64,000 bases of DNA from Pseudarthrobacter sp. GA104 (GTDB lineage Bacteria; Actinomycetota; Actinomycetes; Actinomycetales; Micrococcaceae), in assembly GCF_009741265.1 (NCBI RefSeq), contig NZ_WOWL01000001.1, positions 3,658,001 through 3,722,000 on the forward strand, given 5' to 3'. A program made the position numbers and the translations under genes. The notes beneath the pieces are model-generated. The model made no database searches, was not told the origin of the DNA, and was given only the letters and a program-made list of their open reading frames with translations. This document shows, in pieces, positions 26,225 to 34,890 of this stretch; position 1 is the stretch's first letter, and each line of letters opens with the position of its first letter.

Positions 26225-26248
26225 ACAGGGACAGGGACAGGGACAGGA
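26225..26248. repeat. Hexanucleotide tandem repeat ACAGGG x4
   Basis: Three exact ACAGGG units plus one ACAGGA, without gaps. It lies one base upstream of the photolyase -10 hexamer (minus strand), so it fills the spacer and -35 zone of that promoter. Confidence 0.9.
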
Positions 26249-26249
26249 A

Positions 26250-26278
26250 GGGCCGGGGCCAATCCGTGGCCCCGGCCC
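26250..26278 (-). terminator. GC-rich hairpin after pspA
   Basis: A perfect 12-bp stem (26250-26261 with 26267-26278) around a 5-nt loop in the gap between pspA and the photolyase gene. On the minus strand it is followed by TTCCTGTCCC, only weakly T-rich. Confidence 0.6.
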
Positions 26279-26319
26279 TACTTCTTCACGACGGAAGTGG
26301 CGGCATGTCCCGCCTCCGT

Positions 26320-27111
26320 TCAGAGTTTGTCGAAGTCAGCTTCCTCGACGGTGGATGCCGAGGCCGCGGAACCTGAAGTGCCGAGGGCCGGCTTGGTTGA
26401 ATTGCCCGACTTCAGGGCGGCCAGGCGCGCTTCGATCTCCACCTGCTCTCCGAGGTCTTCAAGCTGGTTGAACTGGGCGTCCAGGCTGGAAGCTGCGAGC
26501 TCCTCGTGGCCGCGGACCTTGGCTTCCTCGCGGCGGATCTTCTCTTCGAACCGGCCAACCTCGCTGGTGGGGTCCATGATGTCGATGCTCTTGATGGCGT
26601 CGTGGACCTGGGACTGCGCTGCAGCGGTCTTGGACCGGGCCACCAGTTCGTTGCGCTTGCTGGTCAGCTGGTTGAGCTTGCCCTTCATCTGGTCCAGGCC
26701 GGTCTTCAGCTTCTCCACCACTTCGCGCTGGGAAGCAATGCTCGGCTCCGCGCCCTTGGCCTCATTTTCGGCGGCCATCTGCCGCTGCAGGGCTACCTTG
26801 GCGAGGTTGTCGAACTTCTCGGCGTCCACCACGTCGCCGCTGGCGCGGAATTCATCAGCCTTGCGCGAGGCCGCGAGTGCCTTGTTGCCCCAGTCGCGGG
26901 CGTTCTTGACATCCTCGTTGTAGTCGTCCTCGAGCATCCGGAGGTTGCCGATGGTCTGGGCAACGGCAGACTCTGCTTCTGCGATGTTGTTGGTGTAGTC
27001 CCGGACCATCTGGTCCAGCATCCTCTGCGGATCCTCAGCGTTGTCCAGCAACGAGTTGACGTTAGCCTTTGCCAGCTGCGCGATGCGGCCGAAAATGGAC
27101 TGCTTAACCAT
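26320..27111 (-). CDS. pspA: PspA/IM30 (ESCRT-III-like) membrane-stress protein
   Basis: A 263-aa, almost wholly helical protein of the PspA/Vipp1 family, which assembles on stressed inner membranes. The N-terminal amphipathic helix and family start are seen in MVKQSIFGRIAQLAKANVNSLLDNAEDPQRMLDQM (start region), followed by long heptad-like coiled coils with many Lys, Glu, Gln and Ala. The C-terminal 35 residues are Ala/Ser-rich. The ATG at 27111 was chosen because AAAGGG lies 8 nt upstream. It is downstream of the TPM-domain gene by about 106 bp on the same strand, an arrangement suggesting a shared envelope-stress role. No pspF-type activator is nearby. Confidence 0.93.
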   Translation of the reverse strand: MVKQSIFGRIAQLAKANVNSLLDNAEDPQRMLDQMVRDYTNNIAEAESAVAQTIGNLRMLEDDYNEDVKNARDWGNKALAASRKADEFRASGDVVDAEKFDNLAKVALQRQMAAENEAKGAEPSIASQREVVEKLKTGLDQMKGKLNQLTSKRNELVARSKTAAAQSQVHDAIKSIDIMDPTSEVGRFEEKIRREEAKVRGHEELAASSLDAQFNQLEDLGEQVEIEARLAALKSGNSTKPALGTSGSAASASTVEEADFDKL

Positions 27112-27217
27112 GGTGTTACCCTTTCGTCCTGCTCTGTGGTGACCACTGAATCCAGTGAACAATTATGTGGTGCGTGCCCGTGGGCCGGACTGCACAGCCT
27201 TTGGGCCAGCCGGGCGT

Positions 27218-29257
27218 CTAGAAGTCCCCGCCGCCGCCGGAGTCGCCGCCCCAGCCGCCCATGTCTCCGCCGCCGAAATCGCCGCCGCCCCAGCCGCCGC
27301 CGTCGCTGTGGCCGCCGCCCCAGCCTGCGCCGCCGCCTCCATGGAGGATGGAGTTGATCAGGATGCCACCTAGGATGGCGCCCCCCAGGCCCCCGCCGCC
27401 GCCACCGCCGAACATCCCGCCGCGGCCGTAGCCCTGGTTGGCGTAGCCGCCGAAGTGGTCCACATCCGCCTGCGCCAGCTGGGCGGCCTGCGCCGCCAGC
27501 GCGTGGGCCTGCTGGGCGTAGGTGAGGGCCGTGACCGGATCGGTGCGCGAGATGGACAGGGCGTAATCGAGGTTCCGCTGCGACTCGGCAAGCCGGGTGC
27601 GTGCCTCAGTGCCCACACCGCCGCGGCGAGCGGTGATGTAGTCCGACGTTGCGCTGATCTGCGCCTGGGCGGACATGATGGTCTGCTGGAGGGAGGCCTG
27701 GGCCCGGCGCGCCTGCTCCTGCTGGTCCCTGATGCCGCTGAGGGCCTGGTCCAGCGACTGGTGGGCAGTTTCCACCCGCTGCAATGTGGCGATCGGGTCA
27801 ATCTTGCCGCCCTGGATTTCCGCCTTGACCTGCGCGAGGGCGCTTTCGACGCCGGCCACCGGTCCGGCCAGTTCCGGGTGTGCCCCGGACTGGACCATGG
27901 CCCTTGCCTGGGCGAGGTCCTGCGAGGTGTCCACAACGGCACTCTCGAGGCTGCTCCTGGCCTCGTCGAGGTTGGATGAAACCTTGGCGATGGCATCGAG
28001 GAGGACGTTCGTCTGGTGCAGGCTCTCCTCGGCTGCCCGGACAGCTACCGCGGCCAGGCTGTCCTCGCCCTCACCCAGCTTCTGCTGCGCGGTGGCGGTT
28101 GCATTCTGAACGAACGCCAGGCGCTCCTTGGCCTGCAGAATGTTGTCCGAGACCTGGGTGAGGGCGCTCTCGGCATACTTTGAGCGCAGCGCAGTGAGTG
28201 ACTGCTCGGCCGTGTTGATCTTCGCGTCTGCTTCCCGCGCCCCGGCGTTGACCGTGGCCAGGGCCTGCGGAGCGTTCTTCTCGAGTTCGCGCAGGGAATC
28301 GAAGTCCGCTTTCTGCTCCTGCAGCGAGGTCAGGGCGGCTTCGGACCGGCGGATGATTTCGACAAGCCAGGTCCGCTGCTGTTCCTCGGTGTCAGGAATA
28401 TGGTCGTCCAGCTGCTGCTGCAGCTTGAAGGATTCGCTCAGGTGGGCTTTGGCTTCGGCCAGCGCCTTGGTGAAGTTCCCGACGGCGGAATCTCCGTACT
28501 GCGCCTGGGCGAAGCCAAGCTCCTGCTCGCTGGACTTGATGGCGTCGTCCGCCTCGATCAGCAGGGAGCCGCTCTTGCGGCGCAGTTCCTCGATGCTCAG
28601 CGAGGCCAGAGGATCCGCCGGAGCTTCCTGTCCGCCGTGTCCCGCGCCCGCCGCCTGTCCTGCGGCCTTCTTTCGCTTGTTCCGGAAATAAAGGTAGGCG
28701 CCGGCACCACCGGCAGCAACAATTCCGGTTCCCACCAGGACAGCCGCTCCGGCACCATCACCGGGGACATTGCCACTGCCGCCCCCGGCTGCATCACCAA
28801 TGGCCGCTGCGGCGTTGATCGCCGCCTGCGCGTAGTTGTCGTTCGCGAGCTGCGGGCCGATTGCCTTGCTCTTGATGTTCTCGATCTGGGCGGTGGTGAT
28901 CTTGCTGCCACCCTTGTTGAGGACGTACTGCCTGGTATCGGTGGCGACCGCGAAAATCAGCGCATTGGATCCGAGGTTGGCCTTTTCGGCCACCGCATCT
29001 GACCAGGCTTCACGATCGGCGGGGTTCTCAAACTTCTTGACGATGACGACGTGCAGCACGGTGGCGTGGTCCGCACCAAGCTTCTTGATGGCGTCCTGGA
29101 CCTCACCCTTTTTCGAACCCAGGACTCCCGACGGATCCACAATTTTCGTTGCGGGATCCAAAGTGACCGGTGGTTCGGCCCAGGCCGCGCCGGCGGGCAT
29201 CGCCAGGAAAGCGGTTAGGCCGATCACGGCGAGGATACGTTTGAACTTTGACCGCAT
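27218..29257 (-). CDS. TPM-domain secreted coiled-coil protein with Gly-rich tail
   Basis: A 679-aa envelope protein. It has a signal peptide (1-27, cleavage after GAAWA), then a TPM domain (about 38-155: IVDPSGVLGSKKGEVQDAIKKL). One membrane helix follows (about 170-192) and is closed by basic RNKRKK. About 400 residues of Gln/Ala/Glu-rich coiled coil come next, and the last 75 residues are Gly/Trp-rich (GGGGGGGLGG, GWGGG, GGGGDF). Related TPM proteins include plant TLP18.3 and bacterial membrane-stress partners of PspA. The ATG at 29257 has GAAGGG upstream. The Gly-rich end is a common variant of this actinobacterial family, not a sign of assembly error. Confidence 0.88.
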   Translation of the reverse strand: MRSKFKRILAVIGLTAFLAMPAGAAWAEPPVTLDPATKIVDPSGVLGSKKGEVQDAIKKLGADHATVLHVVIVKKFENPADREAWSDAVAEKANLGSNALIFAVATDTRQYVLNKGGSKITTAQIENIKSKAIGPQLANDNYAQAAINAAAAIGDAAGGGSGNVPGDGAGAAVLVGTGIVAAGGAGAYLYFRNKRKKAAGQAAGAGHGGQEAPADPLASLSIEELRRKSGSLLIEADDAIKSSEQELGFAQAQYGDSAVGNFTKALAEAKAHLSESFKLQQQLDDHIPDTEEQQRTWLVEIIRRSEAALTSLQEQKADFDSLRELEKNAPQALATVNAGAREADAKINTAEQSLTALRSKYAESALTQVSDNILQAKERLAFVQNATATAQQKLGEGEDSLAAVAVRAAEESLHQTNVLLDAIAKVSSNLDEARSSLESAVVDTSQDLAQARAMVQSGAHPELAGPVAGVESALAQVKAEIQGGKIDPIATLQRVETAHQSLDQALSGIRDQQEQARRAQASLQQTIMSAQAQISATSDYITARRGGVGTEARTRLAESQRNLDYALSISRTDPVTALTYAQQAHALAAQAAQLAQADVDHFGGYANQGYGRGGMFGGGGGGGLGGAILGGILINSILHGGGGAGWGGGHSDGGGWGGGDFGGGDMGGWGGDSGGGGDF

Positions 29258-29540
29258 GTGCAACCCTTCAGCACGCCTGACGCCAGTTCGGGACGAACCG
29301 GTCGTCTGAGAATGCACAGCGCCCCCACGCTTGGTGTGAAGCCGCAGGTCGCTGTGGCAATTCATCTTGATTCTATGGTGCACCCCAGAGCCAGTCCATC
29401 GGCCCGACTATGCCACCAGCGAAACGCCGGAACCACCGCCGCCGGGGCTGGAAAGTCTTCAGCAAGCTCTCAGCAAACATAAGAGATTGTTCCAGCCGGG
29501 GAGTCCATAGTTAATGCAGACGAGGATGAAAGGAAGTCCC

Positions 29541-31091
29541 ATGACTGAGAACCAGACGCCCGGGCAGGGCCCGAGGAACGACGGCCCGGACCGGGATCCC
29601 TGGGAGCAGCAGCACCCCGGCCAGCCGGAGGGCAATGCTGCCGGAACCGGTAAACCCGGCCCTCGGGAGTACCCCACCGAGGGGCTGGACCGGCACGGGG
29701 ACAACCCCACGCAGGAGATCCCCGGCGCTCCGCGTCCGGTCTATCCCCAGCGGCAGCCGTTCTACGGACAGAACACTTCGCAGGAGCCGGCCCCCGGCCA
29801 ACAGCAGGCACCGCAGCCCGGCCATGGCTTCTACGGCCAAGGCGGCCAGTACGGAGCCGTGGGCCTTGCCCCCAACCCCAAGGACGCGCCGCGGCGGAAG
29901 GCCTCGTTCGGCGTCGGTACGCTGGTGGCCAGCATCCTCGCTGCCGGGCTGGTGGGAGGCGGAGTGGCCACGGTCGGTTCCGCGGGACTGGTTAACACCG
30001 CTCCCGGCTCGACGGTGACCGGCAACAGCCAGCCGGGCACGGTCATCGTCAACAACAAGGACAACGTGAATGCCATCACGGCTGCTGCCGTTAAGGCGTC
30101 GCCCAGCGTGGTGACCATCAGCGCGTCCACCGGCAGCGCCGGCGGCACCGGCTCCGGCATCGTCCTCAACGACCAGGGGCATATCCTCACCAACACCCAC
30201 GTGGTCACCCTGGACGGCCAAACGGCCAACGCCGCGCTCGAAGTGCGTACCAGTGACGGTCGTGTCCTCGGCGCCAAACTCGTGGGCACCGACCCGCTGT
30301 CCGACCTCGCGGTCATCAAGGTGGACAACGCCTCCGGCCTCACCCCGGCGACCTTGGGCGACTCCGGAAAGCTGAACGTGGGTGACACCGCCATTGCCAT
30401 CGGTTCGCCCCTGGGCCTGACAGGCACCGTGACCGACGGAATCGTCTCCACCCTCAACAGGACCATCAGCGTGGCCTCCGCCGCCGCACCGGAAGGCGAC
30501 AAGGCCGAGGACGATGGCGGCGGCTTCCAGTTCGCACCTCCCGGCGGCGGCGAAAGCCAGCAGCCGGCCAACCAGGGCGAAATTTCCATCAACGTCATCC
30601 AGACAGACGCCGCCATCAACCCCGGCAACTCGGGCGGTGCCCTGGTGAACAGCAGCGGCGAAATCATCGGCGTCAACGTGGCCATCGCATCAGCGGGCTC
30701 AAACGCATCGTCCACCAGCGGCAACATCGGCGTCGGCTTCAGCATCCCCATCAACCACGCCAAGCGCGTCGCCCAGGAAATCATTGACACCGGCAAGGCT
30801 TCCCATGGCCAGCTGGGCGTCAGCGTTCGGAAGAAGGCGGCATCCAGCACCTCGTCCGAGTTCTCGGTCGGCGCGGACGTGGCCACGGTGGAAGCCAACT
30901 CGGCTGCGGCCAAGGCCGGGATCAAGGTGGGCGACGTCATCACGAAGTTCAACGACCTCGCCATCGGTGAACCCAACCAGCTGACCGCGGCTGTCCGCGA
31001 ACAGCGTGCCGGTGCCACCGTGAAGATCACCGTCCTGCGCAACGGCGCGGAACAGACCTTCGACGTCACCCTCGGCACCGCTGCCGGCTAG
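29541..31091 (+). CDS. HtrA/DegP-like membrane serine protease with PDZ domain
   Basis: A 516-aa protein with a long Pro/Gln/Gly-rich cytosolic N-terminus (1-118), one membrane helix (about 122-150), a trypsin-like domain and a C-terminal PDZ (about 425-510). The catalytic triad is intact: His220 in TNTHVV, Asp255 in LSDLAVIKV and Ser364 in NPGNSGGALV. It should degrade or refold misfolded proteins outside the membrane. The ATG at 29541 has AGGAAG 5 nt upstream; two in-frame ATGs further up (29514, 29526) lack a site. It is divergent from the TPM-pspA pair, so the three genes may respond to the same envelope stress. Confidence 0.93.
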   Translation: MTENQTPGQGPRNDGPDRDPWEQQHPGQPEGNAAGTGKPGPREYPTEGLDRHGDNPTQEIPGAPRPVYPQRQPFYGQNTSQEPAPGQQQAPQPGHGFYGQGGQYGAVGLAPNPKDAPRRKASFGVGTLVASILAAGLVGGGVATVGSAGLVNTAPGSTVTGNSQPGTVIVNNKDNVNAITAAAVKASPSVVTISASTGSAGGTGSGIVLNDQGHILTNTHVVTLDGQTANAALEVRTSDGRVLGAKLVGTDPLSDLAVIKVDNASGLTPATLGDSGKLNVGDTAIAIGSPLGLTGTVTDGIVSTLNRTISVASAAAPEGDKAEDDGGGFQFAPPGGGESQQPANQGEISINVIQTDAAINPGNSGGALVNSSGEIIGVNVAIASAGSNASSTSGNIGVGFSIPINHAKRVAQEIIDTGKASHGQLGVSVRKKAASSTSSEFSVGADVATVEANSAAAKAGIKVGDVITKFNDLAIGEPNQLTAAVREQRAGATVKITVLRNGAEQTFDVTLGTAAG

Positions 31092-31125
31092 CAGCGGCGG
31101 CCCGCCAAGGCGTAGTCAGCAATGC

Positions 31126-31164
31126 CCGACGGCGGCGTCCCCACCTTGGGGGCGCCGCCGTCGG
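31126..31164 (+). terminator. Hairpin after the HtrA-like gene
   Basis: Arms 31126-31142 and 31148-31164 pair over 17 bp with one wobble around loop ACCTT. No T-run follows, so it may be Rho-assisted. Confidence 0.6.
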
Positions 31165-31366
31165 ACATTAAACGATGGGCGGGCAGCGGGGGCAGCGGCG
31201 CGCATGTCCAGCCCACTGACACAGGCGTTAACGGAAGAGGGCGCCGGGGCGCGCCTATATGGTTAGCTAGGAGCTACCCGTATGCCGGGGCATTCCGCGG
31301 CCATGACCTCACCCGGCTGGCTGTCCACAAGCATGGAAGGCTGCTGTAAATACAGTGGAAGATACA

Positions 31367-32158
31367 TTGAAGATCATCGTCCTGGTCAAGCATGTACCGG
31401 ACGCGCAGTTTGACCGCCACCTCAATGGGGAGGACTACACGACTGACCGCGACGAGAGCATCCTGTCCGAGCTTGACGAATACGCACTCGAGGCAGCCCT
31501 GCAGCTGGCCGAAGCCCGCGGGGGAGCCAAGGCAGGCAACCAGGTCATCGCGCTGAGCATGGGCCCTTCGGGCGCCGTCAACGCCATCAAGAAGGCGCTG
31601 CAGATCGGGGCGACCGAGGGCGTGCACCTCACGGATGACGCACTGGCCGGTTCGGACGCCGCCGCCACGTCCCTGGCGCTGGCAGCAGCAGTCCGGCACC
31701 TGGGCAGCGTGGACCTGGTCATCACCGGCATGGCGTCAACCGACGGTGAAACCTCCCTCGTTCCCGCCCAGCTGGCCGAACGGCTCGGCCTCCCGCAGGT
31801 CACCTTCGCCTCCACGTTGGAGGTCGACGGCGGACGCCTCACCGCGCGCCGCGACGCTGACACGTCGTCCGAGACGGTGGAAGCACCGCTCCCGGCCGTC
31901 GTCTCCGTGACGGACCAGATCAACGAGCCGCGCTACCCCAACTTCAAGGGCATCATCGCAGCCAAGCGCAAGAGCATCACCACGCTCTCCCTCGCTGACA
32001 TCGGTGTGGACCCGGCGCAGGTGGGGCACGCCGGTTCCTGGACCCGCGTGCTCAGTGCGGAGGAACGTCCGCCCCGGACCGCCGGGACCATCATCACCGA
32101 CGAAGGCGATGCCGGCATCAAGCTCGTTGACTTCCTGGCCGCCCAGAAGCTGCTCTAA
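31367..32158 (+). CDS. etfB: Electron transfer flavoprotein, beta subunit
   Basis: The 263-aa small subunit of ETF, which with EtfA carries FAD and AMP and passes electrons from acyl-CoA and related dehydrogenases to the quinone pool. The family start is KIIVLVKHVPDAQFDRHL. The nucleotide-binding core is seen in EYALEAALQLAE and VITGMASTDGETSLVPAQLAE, and the C-terminal NFKGIIAAKRK is typical. The TTG at 31367 is favoured because GGAAG lies just upstream and homologues begin here; a GTG 12 nt earlier is possible. etfA follows after 14 bp, so they form one operon. The region upstream has a small inverted repeat (TAGCT-AGG-AGCTA at 31264-31276) of unknown meaning. Confidence 0.93.
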   Translation: MKIIVLVKHVPDAQFDRHLNGEDYTTDRDESILSELDEYALEAALQLAEARGGAKAGNQVIALSMGPSGAVNAIKKALQIGATEGVHLTDDALAGSDAAATSLALAAAVRHLGSVDLVITGMASTDGETSLVPAQLAERLGLPQVTFASTLEVDGGRLTARRDADTSSETVEAPLPAVVSVTDQINEPRYPNFKGIIAAKRKSITTLSLADIGVDPAQVGHAGSWTRVLSAEERPPRTAGTIITDEGDAGIKLVDFLAAQKLL

Positions 32159-32172
32159 GAGGGACCACAGAC

Positions 32173-33126
32173 ATGGCAAAAGTACTTGTATTCATTGACA
32201 ACCCCGGGGCTGCGCTCAAGAAGAGCAACCTTGAACTGCTCACTTTGGGCCGCTCACTCGGCGAGACGGCAGTTGCGCTGAACGGGACGCTGCACGACGA
32301 CGTTGCGGCCACCTTTGCCGAGTACGGCGTCAGCACGGTGCTGTTCCCCTCGGCAGGGGACCTCGATGACTTCCTTGTTGCCCCGAAGGCTGCCTACCTG
32401 GCAGCTGCGGCTGAACAGGCCGGGGCCGGCATCGTCCTGCTCGACAATTCGCCTGAGGGCAAGGAGATCGCCGCGCGGGCGGGCATCCGCCTGAACGCCG
32501 GCGTCATCACCGACGTGGTAGCCGTGGACGCTGACGGCACCGCGCACAAGTCAGTCCTCGCGGGCTCCTACAACACCGCCTGCAAGGCCTCCACCGCGGT
32601 CAGCGTGCTGACCGTGAAGGCCAACAACGTCACCCCGGAGCCGGCTGCGGCGCCAAGCTCACCGGAGACGGCCACGGTGGACGTTCCCGCCGGCAGCACC
32701 GCCGCGGCCGCGCGGATCACCGCCCGGGAGCAGAAAGTAGCCAGCGGGCGCCCGGACCTGACCGACGCCCGCATCGTCGTCGCCGGCGGCCGCGGCCTTG
32801 ATGGCGACTTTGGTCCGGTTGAGGAACTTGCCGACGCGCTGGGCGCAGCCGTGGGTGCCTCCCGTGCCGCCACCGACGCCGGCTGGATCAGCCATGACGC
32901 GCAGGTGGGGCAGACCGGCAAGACGGTGTCCCCGCAGCTCTACATCTCGGCGGGAATCTCCGGTGCCATCCAGCAGAAGGCCGGCATGCAGACGGCGAAA
33001 GTGATCGTAGCCGTCAATAAGGACGCTGAATCACCGGTTTTCGAGATCGCGGACTTCGGCATCGTGGGCGACCTCTTCGACGTCCTCCCGCAGGCCACAG
33101 CCGAGATCAAGAAGCGAAAAGGCTGA
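32173..33126 (+). CDS. etfA: Electron transfer flavoprotein, alpha subunit
   Basis: The 317-aa FAD-carrying ETF subunit. The N-terminal half resembles EtfB. The C-terminal FAD domain holds the family signature: VAGGRGLDGDFGPVEELADA, GASRAATDAGW, QVGQTGKTVSPQLYISAGISG and VNKDAESPVFEIADFGIVGD. The ATG has GAGGG 9 nt upstream. The PIG-L deacetylase gene begins 4 bp after its stop. Residues and length look normal, so this should be a working ETF. Confidence 0.96.
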   Translation: MAKVLVFIDNPGAALKKSNLELLTLGRSLGETAVALNGTLHDDVAATFAEYGVSTVLFPSAGDLDDFLVAPKAAYLAAAAEQAGAGIVLLDNSPEGKEIAARAGIRLNAGVITDVVAVDADGTAHKSVLAGSYNTACKASTAVSVLTVKANNVTPEPAAAPSSPETATVDVPAGSTAAAARITAREQKVASGRPDLTDARIVVAGGRGLDGDFGPVEELADALGAAVGASRAATDAGWISHDAQVGQTGKTVSPQLYISAGISGAIQQKAGMQTAKVIVAVNKDAESPVFEIADFGIVGDLFDVLPQATAEIKKRKG

Positions 33127-33130
33127 CTCC

Positions 33131-33910
33131 TTGACTTCCTCTCCTGCACAGGAACAGGGCCCGTTCAACCCGGACATCCACCGGATTGGGCGGGTGCTCT
33201 GTTTTGCGGCACATCCCGACGACATCGACTTCGGTGCTGCGGGCACCATCGCCGGCTGGACGGCGGCCGGAGTCCATGTCAGCTACTGCATCATGACCGA
33301 CGGCGACGCCGGCGGCTTCGACCCCGCCCACCGGGCGGACATCATCGCCCTGCGCGACGCTGAACAGCGCCGGGCCGCCGAACTGGTGGGGGTCACTGAC
33401 ATCCACTACCTCCACCAGCGTGACGGCTACCTTGAGCCGTCGCACGAGGTGATGAAGGGCGTGGTGAAACTGATTCGGGAAATCCGTCCCGACGTCGTGC
33501 TTTCCATGCACCCGGAACGGAACTGGAAGCGCATCCAGAAGAGCCATCCCGACCATCTGGCCGTAGGCGAGGCCGTGACGCGTGCTGTCTACCCGGCAGT
33601 GGAGAATCCGTTCGCCTACCCTGAACTGGCGGAAGCCGGCCTGGGGGCCTACAAACTGCCGTGGCTGTGGCTCTATGCCGGGCCGGAAGAACGGGAGAAC
33701 CATTTTGTGGACGTCACGGAGCACGTGGAGTCCAAGCTTCGGGCAATCCATGTCCACGTCAGCCAGCATCCCGACGTGGAGGCGATGGAGGCAACCGTCC
33801 GGCGGGGCATGAAGCTGAATGCCGCACGCGCCGGCCTGCCGGAGGGGCGAAGCGCCGAGGCATTCCATGTGGTTGCGGTCAACGGTCCGGGAACCATCGC
33901 GGGCTTCTGA
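33131..33910 (+). CDS. PIG-L family LmbE-type deacetylase (MshB/Mca-like)
   Basis: A 259-aa zinc-dependent N-acetyl-sugar deacetylase. The zinc-binding and catalytic motifs are AAHPDDIDFGAAG near residue 25 and SHPDHLAVGEAVTRAVYP near residue 138; the family core DGDAGGFDP and REIRPDVVLSMHPE is also visible. In actinobacteria the family includes MshB (mycothiol synthesis) and Mca (mycothiol conjugate amidase), but the exact substrate is not readable here. It starts at TTG with AAAAGG 8 nt upstream and follows etfA by 4 bp, so it is co-transcribed with etfBA. Confidence 0.88.
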   Translation: MTSSPAQEQGPFNPDIHRIGRVLCFAAHPDDIDFGAAGTIAGWTAAGVHVSYCIMTDGDAGGFDPAHRADIIALRDAEQRRAAELVGVTDIHYLHQRDGYLEPSHEVMKGVVKLIREIRPDVVLSMHPERNWKRIQKSHPDHLAVGEAVTRAVYPAVENPFAYPELAEAGLGAYKLPWLWLYAGPEERENHFVDVTEHVESKLRAIHVHVSQHPDVEAMEATVRRGMKLNAARAGLPEGRSAEAFHVVAVNGPGTIAGF

Positions 33911-33939
33911 CACATTTCCCCGGTGGGAAGACCACAGGC

Positions 33940-33988
33940 GAAAGCGCCCCGTTCCATGTCCTTCCGGAAGGTGGAACGGGGCGCTTTC
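33940..33988. terminator. Bidirectional hairpin between deacetylase and rskA
   Basis: A perfect 17-bp stem (33940-33956 with 33972-33988) whose outer ends are GAAAGC/GCTTTC. The enclosed sequence contains the self-complementary CCTTCCGGAAGG. It sits between convergent genes and can serve both. Confidence 0.85.
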
Positions 33989-34010
33989 AGCTGGTGCGGG
34001 AGCGTTCCCC

Positions 34011-34889
34011 TTAGGCGCCCAAGGGTGCGGCAGCCACCGTGGGCAACGTGGGCGACCGGGACCCGCCCGCCGGCTCCACGGTGATTCCCAGCGCCGCTGC
34101 GGAGGAGATCCCTTCCACCACAGCCGGCTTGGAAAGGGCTTCCTCGTCCATCAGGCCCTGGGATACGGGTGCCGAACCATCCTTGGGGATCAGCCACATC
34201 TGGTACACCTTGCCGGCGGGCGGCGCAGGAACGCCGTTCATCTTGACAACGGCGGCATCCTCGGAGGACGAAATGAGCAGGGTGGCGGTGCCGCCGCCGG
34301 CCACATCCACCGAGGCCTCCCGCAGGTCCCCTGCCCGCACCACCTGGTTGATGGGATCGTTCAGGTCCGCCAGGTATGAACCCACTCCCACGCCGCCGAG
34401 GGCGATGGCGGCCGCGGCGGCCACTCCGGCCAGCCAGCGGCGGGTGCCGGAAGGCCGTCGCCGTTCCTCCCGGCGCTGCCGCGCCTTGGCGAGCTCGTCC
34501 CCGGCAACCGGCTGCCCTGTTGCCGACGGCCCGGCGGGCGCGGCGGCAGGCCCCGCTGCGGGGGCCGGGCCGTCCGCTTCCGGGTGGTTGTCCTGTGCAG
34601 GAAGCTGTGCGACGATGCGGTCGAAAAGGTCGGCCGGCGGCTCTTCCTCGACCCGGAAAGTCCTGGCCAGAGTTTCCCTTGCCTGGCGTACCCGGTCGAA
34701 AAAGAGGGTACGTTCCGATTCCGGGGCAGCCGAGATGTACTGCTCGATCGCCCGGCGTTCTTCGTCGGTCACCGCGTCCAGGGCATACAGCTCCGCCAGC
34801 TCTACGACCCGGCCGGAAGCCAGGTCCATGGCTACGGTGTCACCAAACGAACCTGGACGGCCGTCGCGGCCATGGTTCATGTCACTCAT
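34011..34889 (-). CDS. rskA: Anti-sigma-K factor (RskA family)
   Basis: A 292-aa membrane anti-sigma factor. The cytosolic N-terminal part (1-130) holds the sigma-binding region: LAELYALDAVTDEERRAIEQYI and RVRQARETLARTF. A Pro/Ala linker leads to one membrane helix (about 150-168, RRWLAGVAAAAAIALGGVGVG). The extracytoplasmic RskA domain follows, with VYQMWLIPKDGSAP and the LGITVEPAGGSRSPT signature. It should hold SigK inactive until the domain is cut or released. It lies 1 nt after the sigK stop on the same strand, so stoichiometric co-expression is expected. Confidence 0.92.
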   Translation of the reverse strand: MSDMNHGRDGRPGSFGDTVAMDLASGRVVELAELYALDAVTDEERRAIEQYISAAPESERTLFFDRVRQARETLARTFRVEEEPPADLFDRIVAQLPAQDNHPEADGPAPAAGPAAAPAGPSATGQPVAGDELAKARQRREERRRPSGTRRWLAGVAAAAAIALGGVGVGSYLADLNDPINQVVRAGDLREASVDVAGGGTATLLISSSEDAAVVKMNGVPAPPAGKVYQMWLIPKDGSAPVSQGLMDEEALSKPAVVEGISSAAALGITVEPAGGSRSPTLPTVAAAPLGA

Positions 34890-34890
34890 C

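Noticed and set aside
27218..27440. Gly/Trp-rich repeats at the end of the TPM gene as a possible CRISPR or satellite
   Set aside because: The repeats are irregular and in frame with the protein; there are no conserved repeat units with unique spacers.
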